Source: an uncultured Dorea sp.
Lineage (GTDB): Bacteria; Bacillota; Clostridia; Lachnospirales; Lachnospiraceae
NCBI GenBank assembly: GCA_910577685.1
Contig: CAJTOH010000020.1
Coordinates: 1-64,000, forward strand
Reading direction: 5' to 3'
Length of the DNA stretch: 64,000 nt
Part shown: positions 37,026 to 45,314 of the stretch, one piece after another
Numbering within the stretch: the first letter of the stretch is position 1
Layout: the number at the start of each line of letters is the position of its first letter
Made by a program: the position numbers and the translations under genes
The notes under the pieces: model-generated
Seen by the model: the letters and a program-made list of their open reading frames with translations, nothing else
Databases searched by the model: none
What the model was told of the DNA's origin: nothing

Positions 37026-38330
37026 CTAGTAATCTACTGCCCTTCCATATGAAAATCCAATCTGGCTCATAAGACCTACCTGTTTCATATACGTAGAGCT
37101 TACCTGCCCCTTTGCCGGATTGCCCGTCGCAATTCTATGTCCGCCGATTACCCCGTCGTCGCCGCTGAGATAAAGGGCGTCCTTAGGCCCTCCAAGCAGT
37201 CTTTCCACCGGAGGCAGTACAAAGTTATGGTAGTATGTGCCGGAACAAACGATAGAATCTACATTAGGCTCGCTAATCATACATTCCACTTCAAGATTGC
37301 TTTTACCGTTCAAAACCTGAATAATCGGAACCGCTTTTATGCCAAGTTTTTCTGCCTCTCCCGCAATCGCGCCCACACATAGAGTCGAAGCGCCTCCAAC
37401 ACCTTTCGTCACAATCACCCCGTCTGCATGAAATTCTTCCTTCAAAAGATTCGCAGCCATCTTTGAAACCAGATAGCGGTGCCTCGCCTCCACTGACGTA
37501 ACCGTAATGAGCACGCCCACAAAATTCAGCTCTTTTCCATGCCTTCGCATTAATTCCATTATAATCGGATGATTCTGTACCTCATAAGTCGTCACACACC
37601 GGAAACCACCGCACATGGAAATCGCACCGTCAATAATCTCTGTGGGCTGCATGACAAGGGGAAGGCTGTCCGGCACAGCATTTCCATAGACCATAGGCTC
37701 CCTGTAATTCTCCGTATCATACTGCTTAGAATAAATCTGATAGGAATAGGCAATATTGGGAAGCTTGGGATTACGGGACTCATTATCAAGAATCTCCCTT
37801 GCGTCCGCTTCCTCCCCCAGCGTCGCTTTTGCAAGCATCACACTCGTCTTATAGCCGATACGCCTAAGAGCCTCCCTGTACTCCCGAAAATCAGCGCCCT
37901 CCGGCGCAATCGGCTCAATTACAAGCTCCGGCATCCTGGCGTAAGGATTGAGTTTCGCACATTCTCCACTCATATCAAAAGAACCCCATTTTCTTGACCA
38001 GTAGGTATTATTCTGGCACAGCACAATCCCCATTCCCTCGACGGCGCGTGTCACGCCCTTTCCCGCAATCTCATAATCCTCCGTCAGCACCCCCGGCCAG
38101 TCAATATGACGGGAAACTTTACACCTTGGCTGAACCACATCTACCACGTTGATGATACGTGTGGATTCGTTCGGATATGTAATATCCAGCTTAAGGGACG
38201 AAAAACAACCTTCTTCCCTTCCAAAAGCAAGAATATCTTCTCGATTAATATATAAAACCCTATCCTTCACACATGTAGCCTCGCCAAATTTCAAATCTTT
38301 TATTTTAAATGTTTCTATTGTTAAATTCAT
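37026..38330 (-). CDS. GrdE-like protein (glycine/sarcosine/betaine reductase component B, proprotein family)
   Basis: The 434-aa protein resembles GrdE/GrdG/GrdI, proproteins cleaved at a Cys to give two subunits with a pyruvoyl group. Matching features are the N-terminal DRVLYINREDI, IDWPGVLTEDYEIAGKGVTRAVEGM, and TTYEVQNHPIIMEL, then VIVTKGVGGASTLCVGAIAGEAEKLG. Candidate cleavage cysteines lie just ahead of TTYEVQNHP (in MCGGFRC), with spacing different from the glycine enzyme as I recall it. It stops 11 bp before the selenoprotein start and begins 19 bp after dctM. Confidence 0.85.
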   Translation of the reverse strand: MNLTIETFKIKDLKFGEATCVKDRVLYINREDILAFGREEGCFSSLKLDITYPNESTRIINVVDVVQPRCKVSRHIDWPGVLTEDYEIAGKGVTRAVEGMGIVLCQNNTYWSRKWGSFDMSGECAKLNPYARMPELVIEPIAPEGADFREYREALRRIGYKTSVMLAKATLGEEADAREILDNESRNPKLPNIAYSYQIYSKQYDTENYREPMVYGNAVPDSLPLVMQPTEIIDGAISMCGGFRCVTTYEVQNHPIIMELMRRHGKELNFVGVLITVTSVEARHRYLVSKMAANLLKEEFHADGVIVTKGVGGASTLCVGAIAGEAEKLGIKAVPIIQVLNGKSNLEVECMISEPNVDSIVCSGTYYHNFVLPPVERLLGGPKDALYLSGDDGVIGGHRIATGNPAKGQVSSTYMKQVGLMSQIGFSYGRAVDY

Positions 38331-38349
38331 ATTTCTCTCCATTCTGTTT

Positions 38350-39633
38350 CTAGGAACCAATCATCATATTAGGAAGCGCCGTCACAATCGGCGGATACAA
38401 AAGCATCAGCGCCATGACGGCAATGATGATAAGGACAACCGGCACCGTATACCGAATCGCCTCCTGAAACGTTGACCCCACAATATTCATTGACACAAAC
38501 AAATATAATCCAACCGGTGGCGTCAGGGCGCCTATGACCGTTGCGATTGAAAACAACACACAGAATAAAAGCGGGTCAAACCCAAGGCTGATTACGATAG
38601 GATATACAATGGGAAGCACCACCGCCGTTGCGGCCAAGGTCTCCATAAAACATCCGATTATCAGCATAAGCACAATAATAATCAGAACAACAACCGTAGG
38701 ATTGGTTGAAACTGACAGCATAAACTCTTTAATCGTCTGCGCCAGATTCTCCTTGGCAATGATATAGGAATAAATGCTTGAAATCCCCATAAGCATCATT
38801 AACATTGCGGAACTAGAAGCGGCCCGCTTAAAAATATCCGCCAAATCCTTAAGCTTTAGCGTCCGATAAATCACAAACCCACAGAACAACCCATACACAC
38901 ACGCCACAATTCCGGACTCCGTAGCGGTAAAAATACCTGTAATAACGCCTCCCACAATGATAACCGGGGTCAGCAGTGCAAAAAATGCATCCTTAAACGC
39001 TGCTCCCAACGTCTTGATTTCAAAAGTCCCTTCACCGCCGTCAATATTCTTCCGTTTTGCATAAATAAAGCACATAGCCATAAGACAAAGCCCTATTATA
39101 ATGCCGGGTATCAAGCCCCCGATAAATATCTTTCCGATAGAGTAGCCTGTAAGAGACGCTACCACAATCATGTTCGTACTCGGCGGAATAATCGGCCCCA
39201 GCGCCCCGGAACCTGCAATCAGCGCCGAGATAAAGGACTTGCTGTATCCGGTTTTCTTAAGCTCCGGAACCGTAAGCGTACCTACCGCCGTCATCGTGGC
39301 CGCGCCGGAACCGGAAATTCCTGCAAATATCATATTCGCGGCAACTGATACCATGCCCATTCCCCCTCGCAGCCAAGATATCAACGCCCGGCAGAAATCG
39401 AGGATACGCTGTGACAGCTTTGCCCCGCCCAGTATCTCTCCGGCAAGTATAAACAGCGGGCCAGCCATGAGTGAAAAGGAGTTCATCCCCCGCACCGCTT
39501 GCTGGACGGCCATAAATCCGCTCTCCCCTCCGCCAAGCACTAGGGCGAGCAGTCCTGACAAACCAATTGCGAAACACACCGGCACCCCAATGACGAGCAT
39601 AATAACAAGTGAAATAACCGCAATACCTACCAT
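38350..39633 (-). CDS. dctM: TRAP transporter large permease (DctM)
   Basis: The 427-aa, twelve-helix-type subunit carries the sodium-coupled transport path of a tripartite ATP-independent transporter. Typical segments are GVPVCFAIGLSGLLALVLG, FILAGEILGGAKLSQRI, NMIFAGISGSGAATMTAVGT and GALGPIIPPSTNMIVVA. It abuts the small permease gene directly. Confidence 0.94.
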   Translation of the reverse strand: MVGIAVISLVIMLVIGVPVCFAIGLSGLLALVLGGGESGFMAVQQAVRGMNSFSLMAGPLFILAGEILGGAKLSQRILDFCRALISWLRGGMGMVSVAANMIFAGISGSGAATMTAVGTLTVPELKKTGYSKSFISALIAGSGALGPIIPPSTNMIVVASLTGYSIGKIFIGGLIPGIIIGLCLMAMCFIYAKRKNIDGGEGTFEIKTLGAAFKDAFFALLTPVIIVGGVITGIFTATESGIVACVYGLFCGFVIYRTLKLKDLADIFKRAASSSAMLMMLMGISSIYSYIIAKENLAQTIKEFMLSVSTNPTVVVLIIIVLMLIIGCFMETLAATAVVLPIVYPIVISLGFDPLLFCVLFSIATVIGALTPPVGLYLFVSMNIVGSTFQEAIRYTVPVVLIIIAVMALMLLYPPIVTALPNMMIGS

Positions 39634-40131
39634 CTAAAGTTCCCCCTCCCTATACTTTTTCGACAATCTTGGAATAGCGCTGGCGTATGAACACAGCATC
39701 ATGATAATACCAAGGGGCGCCGCCAGATAAACATATGAATATGGAATCTGCATGGATGCGCTTAAAAAACTGGTACTTCTTCTAACCAAGTCCACCGATG
39801 CCGGCAAAAACAGAATTAAAAAGACCACACAAATCATTCTTGCAACAACAAACAGCATTGCCCTTATTCTATTGTTCTTAATAAATCCAATCAGCAGGTC
39901 CACAGACACATGGGCATCCGCCCTGACGGTCAGCGAAGAACCGACGAAAGTGAGATAAATGCCACAGAACCGCATAGCCTCTTCTGTCCAAGGAGGGGCG
40001 GACGCCAGTACATACCGCCCCACCACCTGAATACTGCCAAGAACCAGAATTGCCGTGAATAGCAAGATACTAAGCGCCGTCTGTACCCATTCTATCCCCT
40101 TATCTATTTTCAGTAATCTCTCAATAGTCAT
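39634..40131 (-). CDS. dctQ: TRAP transporter small permease (DctQ)
   Basis: The 165-aa, four-helix subunit shows the family signature PPWTEEAMRFCGIYLTFVGSS…RADAHVSVDLL. It has a GGGAGG site and lies between dctP and dctM in the normal P-Q-M order. Confidence 0.92.
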   Translation of the reverse strand: MTIERLLKIDKGIEWVQTALSILLFTAILVLGSIQVVGRYVLASAPPWTEEAMRFCGIYLTFVGSSLTVRADAHVSVDLLIGFIKNNRIRAMLFVVARMICVVFLILFLPASVDLVRRSTSFLSASMQIPYSYVYLAAPLGIIMMLCSYASAIPRLSKKYREGEL

Positions 40132-40146
40132 GAAAAACCTCCCAGC

Positions 40147-41175
40147 CTACTCTTCTATTGCAATGGCTTCCATCCGTTCAATTAATTCCTCCAAACCATA
40201 ATCTTCGGCATACTTCTGGTAAATGCCTGCGCATGCTTCCTTCATTTTTTCCCGCTCCTCCTCGGTGACCTCATTAATCTGAACGCCTGCGTCAGCCATC
40301 GTCTTTTCTGCTTTTTCTCCTAACTGCGCGCGTGCCTTCCACTGATTCTCCTGATTCTCCTTCGCACATTCTGAGATAATCTTCTTCAGGTCGTCCGGTA
40401 TGGTATTCCATTTGTCTTCGTTAATGAGTACAAGATAGGTCTGTCCCAGATGACCGATTTTAGAATAGTATTTTCCCACCTCCTGAAGGTTTTGGCTGAC
40501 CAGTCCCACATCATCCGCCTCTACTGCATCTGCAACCCCCTGCTGGAAAACGGTGTATGCCTCGCTCCATGCAGAGGTTACGGTACTTGCTCCCAGTGAA
40601 TTCCAAATCTGAACGTAAAGCTCTGTCTCTGCAGTACGCATCTTGATTCCCTTGATATCTTCCAGCCCATTAATGGGCGCATTTTTTAAAAGCGGGTTGC
40701 GGATACCGTTGGAATAGGTCATAAGAAGATGAAGCCCCGAGCCTTCCAGCATATCCGGTACCTCTTCGGGAACAATCTCGCTCAATATCCCGGTCTGCTC
40801 CTCCAGATTCTTACATAAGAAGGGCAGGTTGAACACTCCTAGCTTTGGAATCTCAAATGTAGTCGCCCAGTCTGCCGCATCTGCAAACGTAATGTCCAGC
40901 GTCCCCATGGAAATCTGCTCCATCATCTCTCTAGCGGACCCTAACTGGCTTGCCGGATAAAGATTGACCGTAACTCTTCCGCCGCTTCTTTCCTCCACCA
41001 TCTCTTTAAACTCTTCCGTTGCAATTGTCAGTGCGTGGTCTACCGTCTGAATATGTCCAAATTCCAACACAACACTTTCCTTTGACGTTTCCTCTGTCTT
41101 TTCCGGGCTTGCGCAGCCCGCCATAAATGTAAAAAGAACCATTACAAGCATTACCATTGCTATTCTTTTTTTCAT
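40147..41175 (-). CDS. dctP: TRAP transporter substrate-binding lipoprotein (DctP)
   Basis: The 342-aa extracytoplasmic binding protein has a signal peptide ending in a lipobox, with Cys21 in TFMAGCASPE, so it is membrane-anchored as expected in a Gram-positive cell. The mature part has the DctP fold features ATEEFKEMVEERSGGRVTVNLYPASQLG and LKGIKMRTAE-like DIKGIKMRTAE with the substrate-binding Arg. TRAP systems import carboxylates, sulfonates, sugar acids and similar anions, which narrows the unknown substrate of this operon to an acid. AGGAGG is present. Confidence 0.92.
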   Translation of the reverse strand: MKKRIAMVMLVMVLFTFMAGCASPEKTEETSKESVVLEFGHIQTVDHALTIATEEFKEMVEERSGGRVTVNLYPASQLGSAREMMEQISMGTLDITFADAADWATTFEIPKLGVFNLPFLCKNLEEQTGILSEIVPEEVPDMLEGSGLHLLMTYSNGIRNPLLKNAPINGLEDIKGIKMRTAETELYVQIWNSLGASTVTSAWSEAYTVFQQGVADAVEADDVGLVSQNLQEVGKYYSKIGHLGQTYLVLINEDKWNTIPDDLKKIISECAKENQENQWKARAQLGEKAEKTMADAGVQINEVTEEEREKMKEACAGIYQKYAEDYGLEELIERMEAIAIEE

Positions 41176-41187
41176 AAGTCTGTCCTC

Positions 41188-42303
41188 CTAATTTAACGCG
41201 TATTTTTCTATATATGTTTTTCCCAGACAATCTGCCTTCCTTATCACGCTGCACAGCAGCTCTAAAGTCACCGTTCTCTCTTCATGATGTACCAGCGGGC
41301 CTTCTGCCGTTTTTTTCGCTATTTTGTAAATGTTTTCTTCTGTATTCTCTACTCCAAGGCTGTCCAATGTCACCGGAAGTCCTGCTTTCACCATAAACCT
41401 CATAGTCTGTTCCACCGTTTCTGGCTTAGCTTCCTCAAGAACCAACTGACAGACAATACCGAACGCAACTTTTTCTCCATGCAGATACCGATGTGTTTCC
41501 TTAAGAGCCGTTAAGCCGGAATGAATCCCATGGGCCGCGGCAAGCCCTGTATTTAGAAAACCTAGTCCGCTCAGCAGGATATTCGCTTCCACAACGTCCT
41601 CAAATGCTTCTGTCACAATTCCTGTGTCCAAATCTGCGATTGCGGCAAGTCCTTTCTCAAAAATAATTTTTTCACATTCTTTGGCGATTGCCATTCCTGC
41701 TTTGCAGCACCGGTATCCTTCACCGATATAGTTCGGAGCTTTCGTCCTTTCACAGACACGAGCCTCAAAGCAGGTCGCAAGGGCGTCCCCAACGCCTGCG
41801 ATAAACAATCTCTTCGGCGCTTTTATTATAATCTCACTGTCTGCCACCACCAGGTCTGCATTGGACCTTACTTTGCGGGAGCCTATATATTCCCCTTCGG
41901 AGGTATAAAGTACGGCAATCTCACTTACCGGTGCGTCTGTGGAAGCGGAGGTTGGAACTATCATAAAGGGCAATCCTTTCCGGTCGGCGCACAACTTTGT
42001 GATATCCAAAGTCTTTCCGCCTCCGATTCCTACAAAAATATCCACGCCCTCTTCAAGGGCCAACGTACATATTCTGTCCATCTCCTGTTCACAACATTCT
42101 CCCTGGAAGCGCACTGCCAAAAATTCTTCTTTTTTCTCTCCATACATGGAGGTCAGTCTTTGCGACAGCTCTTCAAACAAAAATCCGTCAATGATGCAGC
42201 ATGCCCGCCCGTAGTCTTTCGTATATTGCGGCAAATGGTCAAACTCTTTCGCTCCCTGTATATATCTCAGAGGGCTTCCAAACGCTCTTGTCTCATTACT
42301 CAT
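41188..42303 (-). CDS. Iron-containing alcohol dehydrogenase, glycerol-dehydrogenase (GldA) type
   Basis: The 371-aa NAD-dependent dehydrogenase has the nucleotide motif GIGGGKTLD, PTSASTDAPVSEIAVLY, and metal ligands in AGVGDALAT (Asp), AAAHGIHSG (His) and HGEKVAFG (His). The GldA branch oxidises polyols or reduces ketones. It is first in the operon. The ATG at 42303 is preferred for its AAAGGA site; a GTG at 42315 is an alternative. It could oxidise the imported compound before, or reduce the product after, the selenoprotein step. Confidence 0.88.
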   Translation of the reverse strand: MSNETRAFGSPLRYIQGAKEFDHLPQYTKDYGRACCIIDGFLFEELSQRLTSMYGEKKEEFLAVRFQGECCEQEMDRICTLALEEGVDIFVGIGGGKTLDITKLCADRKGLPFMIVPTSASTDAPVSEIAVLYTSEGEYIGSRKVRSNADLVVADSEIIIKAPKRLFIAGVGDALATCFEARVCERTKAPNYIGEGYRCCKAGMAIAKECEKIIFEKGLAAIADLDTGIVTEAFEDVVEANILLSGLGFLNTGLAAAHGIHSGLTALKETHRYLHGEKVAFGIVCQLVLEEAKPETVEQTMRFMVKAGLPVTLDSLGVENTEENIYKIAKKTAEGPLVHHEERTVTLELLCSVIRKADCLGKTYIEKYALN

Positions 42304-42317
42304 CTTTCCTTTCACAC

Positions 42318-42329
42318 ATCGTGCACGAT
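42318..42329. promoter_or_regulatory. ATCGTGCACGAT palindrome in the operon leader
   Basis: A perfect 12-bp palindrome lies 14 bp upstream of the dehydrogenase start, between a GGAGG at about 42338 and the start. It could be an operator or an RNA hairpin affecting translation. Confidence 0.4.
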
Positions 42330-42350
42330 ATGTTTCCTCCTTTCCTTTTT

Positions 42351-42407
42351 TTGAAAATTATTTTTATTTTATGTTGAAATTATATATTATATAAAAATTA
42401 TTTTCAA
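42351..42407 (-). promoter_or_regulatory. Promoter of the selenoprotein operon with flanking inverted repeats
   Basis: On the minus strand, TTGAAA (42402-42407), a 17-bp spacer and TATAAT (42379-42384) form a strong promoter. TTGAAAATTATTTTTAT (42351-42367) and ATAAAAATTATTTTCAA (42391-42407) are inverted repeats with one mismatch. They cover the -35 box and the region just after the start of transcription. This looks like a two-site operator, plausibly for the operon's RpiR protein. Confidence 0.6.
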
Positions 42408-42564
42408 TATAAAATTTCTATAAATCTGATTTTCTATAAATATTATAAATATAGTGTGAAATTTTTATGCAAATTGCTGAAATTTCTAAATTTTATAAAT
42501 AGACAGCAAAAAAGGGCTGTCGGCTGTTGATACCGATTTTAGCCCCTGATTCCTGAAAAGAAAA

Positions 42565-42613
42565 AGTTCCGTGTAATTTCGGCTTTTTCAAGCCCTTGAA
42601 ATCCCACGGAACT
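42565..42613. terminator. Large bidirectional terminator-like hairpin
   Basis: AGTTCCGTG (42565-42573) pairs with CACGGAACT (42605-42613) and an inner TTTC/GAAA extends it. T-rich runs follow on both strands. It lies in the 380-bp gap between the operon promoter and the GH172 remnant. The gap also holds a second AGGGCT/AGCCCC pairing near 42513-42547. Confidence 0.6.
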
Positions 42614-42695
42614 CTCTCTTTTCTTATGGCCGGATTTGTTTTTAGACGCAAAAACCTCCGTGCCTTATTTTTACAAGTCTCCTCTTGACCTATTT

Positions 42696-42920
42696 TTAAG
42701 TTATTCTACGCTGTAAATGCCGGACACAGAAATTTTTATCTGGGCCATCTGCTTTTTTATCCGGAAGCGGGGCAAACGCTTTATGAGGCTCGCTTTGATA
42801 CCAGTATGCCATACTCGCCGGATCATCCTGCCGTTCAAGTTTGCTTTTAATGTTCTCCAATACGGAGTTTCTTATTCGAAACTCCGGTAACTTGCCCATG
42901 CGGCAAAAGGTACGAAACAA
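42696..42920 (-). pseudogene. C-terminal remnant of a DUF2961 (GH172) protein
   Basis: The frame contains RIRNSVLENIKSK followed by DDPASMAYWYQSEPH, then FAPLPDKK. The AYWYQxEPH motif ends DUF2961/GH172 alpha-D-fructofuranosidase-type proteins. Only about 70 codons remain and there is no N-terminal part upstream, where the RibD_C gene begins 23 bp away. It is a relic of a glycoside hydrolase gene. Confidence 0.6.
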
Positions 42921-42943
42921 AAAACAAATACAAGTGGATTCTG

Positions 42944-43624
42944 TTAATGAATCACCTTATAACGCAATCTGAGATATGAGTCCTCCAAAACGATACATTC
43001 CTGCAATTTTAACACGCCTAATCGTGATAATTCACTTTCTGACAGCAAAGATTTCCCGTCAATCAGAGTAGACGTATCTTTACCTCCTATTAATACAGGA
43101 GCTACGACAATATCAATATAATCGATCAGCTTTTCACGAAGAAACAGTCCATTTAACGTGCCTCCGGTTTGTATCGTTAATCTCTCACAGCTATATTCTG
43201 ATTTAAGTTTTGTAAGAACATCTTTCAGTGATAGTTCATCTTGATATAAGATATGAAGATTATCTTCTTCAATCTCAAATGCCGGATGATTTTTATTAGA
43301 TGTAACTAACACAAATTGTTTTGATAGAGCACAAAAATAACGTATGCCATGTTCCGTCAAATGTTTATTATCTATAATAACAAAGGAAACAGGCGTTTTA
43401 TTGGGCATATCCTTTGTATTGACACCAAGTTTGGCTTGTACTCTCCCGGAATTAAGCGACCATAAATCTGTTGTTTGTTCTATTTCATAATATTGATGCA
43501 ATCCTTCTTTAAGTCCTGCAATTTTAGGAAAATCCTTATCCACATCTAAATTATCCGATGCGCCGGTGCTGATTTTACCATCAACAGACATTAACATAAA
43601 TAGTGTTGTAATAGTCCTCTCCAT
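42944..43624 (-). CDS. RibD C-terminal domain / dihydrofolate-reductase-like protein
   Basis: The 226-aa protein has the RibD_C fold shared by the riboflavin reductase domain and bacterial DHFR-like proteins. It opens TTLFMLMSVDGKISTGASDN and has the NADPH-binding IQTGGTLNGLFLREKLIDYIDIVVAPVLIGGKDT. No rib gene is nearby, so the substrate is uncertain. It is AT-richer than neighbours. An AGGAGG site precedes the ATG. Confidence 0.85.
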   Translation of the reverse strand: MERTITTLFMLMSVDGKISTGASDNLDVDKDFPKIAGLKEGLHQYYEIEQTTDLWSLNSGRVQAKLGVNTKDMPNKTPVSFVIIDNKHLTEHGIRYFCALSKQFVLVTSNKNHPAFEIEEDNLHILYQDELSLKDVLTKLKSEYSCERLTIQTGGTLNGLFLREKLIDYIDIVVAPVLIGGKDTSTLIDGKSLLSESELSRLGVLKLQECIVLEDSYLRLRYKVIH

Positions 43625-43820
43625 TTTGTCCCTCCTAATTCAAAATAAACAAAATTGCAGCGCGATAACATGCCAACGCTGCAGCTTGATTCTTACTATA
43701 AATTACAAAATGCAGCGGCAGCCACATCCTAAAAACCGTCTAGCTAAATCACTGCTAAATAACATTCAAACAGGATCAATACCGCCGCTGCCATGAATAG
43801 GATACCATTGCTTTTCGGCT

Positions 43821-43860
43821 GCTGCAAGCAGATTTTTTCGGCTGCAAGCAGATTTTTTCG
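43821..43860. repeat. Tandem duplication of a 20-bp unit
   Basis: GCTGCAAGCAGATTTTTTCG occurs twice back to back (43821-43840, 43841-43860). Each copy holds a CTGC-AA-GCAG mini-hairpin and a T6 run. It lies in the 298-bp gap between the RibD_C and anti-sigma genes, which otherwise holds no gene that I can see. Confidence 0.7.
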
Positions 43861-43922
43861 GCCGGCTCAAAGGAGGAAAAAAATTGTGAACCTGAAAAAG
43901 GTTCTATCTCTCACTTCCTGCA

Positions 43923-44576
43923 TCAGCGTTTGTTCCATATCAGCTCTGAATTCTCAGCAATAACAGTATAATCTACCCTAGGATCGTCCAATTCAAATTC
44001 ACCATAATAGATCTGGTCAATCTCTTCCTTATCCCCTAAACAAAAGGTATATTTAAAATCATCTTCTTCAAAGATAGGCTGAATATATTTTGACCATGGT
44101 GTTTCATAATAGTAAAATACAACTATGCTTTTTTCGGTTCCATTTATCGTTACTGCCGACGGTGCAAGAGATACCGTTCCTCCCAAATTTTCATCTTGAT
44201 AGACAGCATAAAGTTTCCCGTCTGCTTCGTCAATACTTATATTTTCATCATCATATGGAATACAGGTTTTCGTTAAAACCGCGTAAGAATGTAGCGCCCC
44301 GGCAAGAAGAAGGGCGGTGATTACGGTACTCGCCAAAATAATCGTATTCTTTTTTCTGAAATTGGACTTCAGTTTTTTTAATACTCTTGCTTCTGAAAGT
44401 TGGATATTTTTAGTTGACGGTAAAAGAATATCTTGTTTCAGAATTTCGGCCTCCTTTCTGCAGGAATCGCAAGAACCCAAATGTTCCTCAACCATTTCTT
44501 TCGTAGCATTACTCACAACGCCGTCTAAGTAAAGAGGAAGAATATCTTTTATAATATCGCAGCTAATTTTTTTCAT
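43923..44576 (-). CDS. Anti-sigma factor with zinc-finger (zf-HC2) domain
   Basis: The 217-aa membrane protein has an N-terminal HxxxCxxC zinc-binding anti-sigma domain (His32, Cys36, Cys39), a single membrane helix at about 79-99 and an extracytoplasmic sensor domain of about 115 residues. It overlaps the sigma factor gene by 14 bp, so it very likely holds that sigma factor inactive until an envelope signal arrives. The sensor part is not a family I know. Confidence 0.88.
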   Translation of the reverse strand: MKKISCDIIKDILPLYLDGVVSNATKEMVEEHLGSCDSCRKEAEILKQDILLPSTKNIQLSEARVLKKLKSNFRKKNTIILASTVITALLLAGALHSYAVLTKTCIPYDDENISIDEADGKLYAVYQDENLGGTVSLAPSAVTINGTEKSIVVFYYYETPWSKYIQPIFEEDDFKYTFCLGDKEEIDQIYYGEFELDDPRVDYTVIAENSELIWNKR

Positions 44577-45060
44577 GCTCTATCGCCTCCATATATTCTA
44601 CTATTTGTTTTTTGGCTCTATAAAAAGTTACTCTTGCCCAACCGGGGCTTTTTCCAAACAACACTCCAATTTTTTCAAAAGATAATTCTCCAAATACCCG
44701 CAAACTAAATACTTCTTTATATGGTTCGTTCATATCATGAAGAAATCGGTGGATGAGAAAAGCGTTTTCTTCATCTACAAACTGCTCTGCAAAATCAAAT
44801 CGTACATCTGCGGCATCTTCGGAGATTTCCTCGTCCGCATAAATTTTTTGCCGTTTACAAAATGTATAATATGTATTTTTTGCAATGGTAAACAACCATG
44901 CACGAATATCCTTTGCCCCATCAAATGTATCTATGGATTTTAGGGCCTTTGTAAAAGTTTCTTGTGTTATTTCTTCGGCAATATATTCATTCGCAGACAG
45001 GCTGCATAAATATAAAAAAACATCATGGAAATATAATTGATAGATTTGTTCAAAGTCCAC
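44563..45060 (-). CDS. ECF-type RNA polymerase sigma factor
   Basis: The 165-aa sigma factor has region 2 (YLCSLSANEYIAEEITQETFTKAL, DIRAWLFTIAKNTY) and region 4 (EPYKEVFSLRVFGELSFEKIGVLFGKSPGWARVTFYRAKKQI). A GTG start at 45060 fits the AAAGGAGG site 10 bp ahead. It forms a translationally coupled pair with the anti-sigma factor. Its regulon cannot be read from this window. Confidence 0.9.
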   Translation of the reverse strand: MDFEQIYQLYFHDVFLYLCSLSANEYIAEEITQETFTKALKSIDTFDGAKDIRAWLFTIAKNTYYTFCKRQKIYADEEISEDAADVRFDFAEQFVDEENAFLIHRFLHDMNEPYKEVFSLRVFGELSFEKIGVLFGKSPGWARVTFYRAKKQIVEYMEAIEHEKN

Positions 45061-45261
45061 GCCTCCCACCCCTCCTTTCACTTTATTAACTATTAATTTC
45101 AGAATATGTTACAAGATTTTTCGAAGAATTTTCTTTTTTTAACTAAAAGTTTATTGTATTTGCCGGAGAATTACAAGTATAGTATATCCGTCCGCAAAGT
45201 CAAAAATATTCTCAAACAGCTACCATAAAGTTAAAATATTTTTACTTTTAGTTAATATATA

Positions 45262-45290
45262 TTGACTTCCAAGAACATGATATGCTATAT
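45262..45290 (+). promoter_or_regulatory. Predicted promoter of the restriction-modification operon
   Basis: TTGACT (45262-45267), a 17-bp spacer and CTATAT (45285-45290) lie 24 bp ahead of the first methyltransferase. AACTAAAAGT (45141-45150) and its reverse complement ACTTTTAGTT (45244-45253) flank the approach and could bind the controller protein. Confidence 0.5.
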
Positions 45291-45314
45291 TTATCAAGTA
45301 AGGAGGAAGCGTAT

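Noticed and set aside
43821..43860. CRISPR or phage attachment site
   Set aside because: A 20-bp unit present twice directly adjoining, with no spacer, no integrase and no tRNA nearby. A slippage duplication is enough.
44563..45081. Sigma factor start at 45081
   Set aside because: That GTG overlaps the AAAGGAGG site itself. The GTG at 45060 lies at the right distance.
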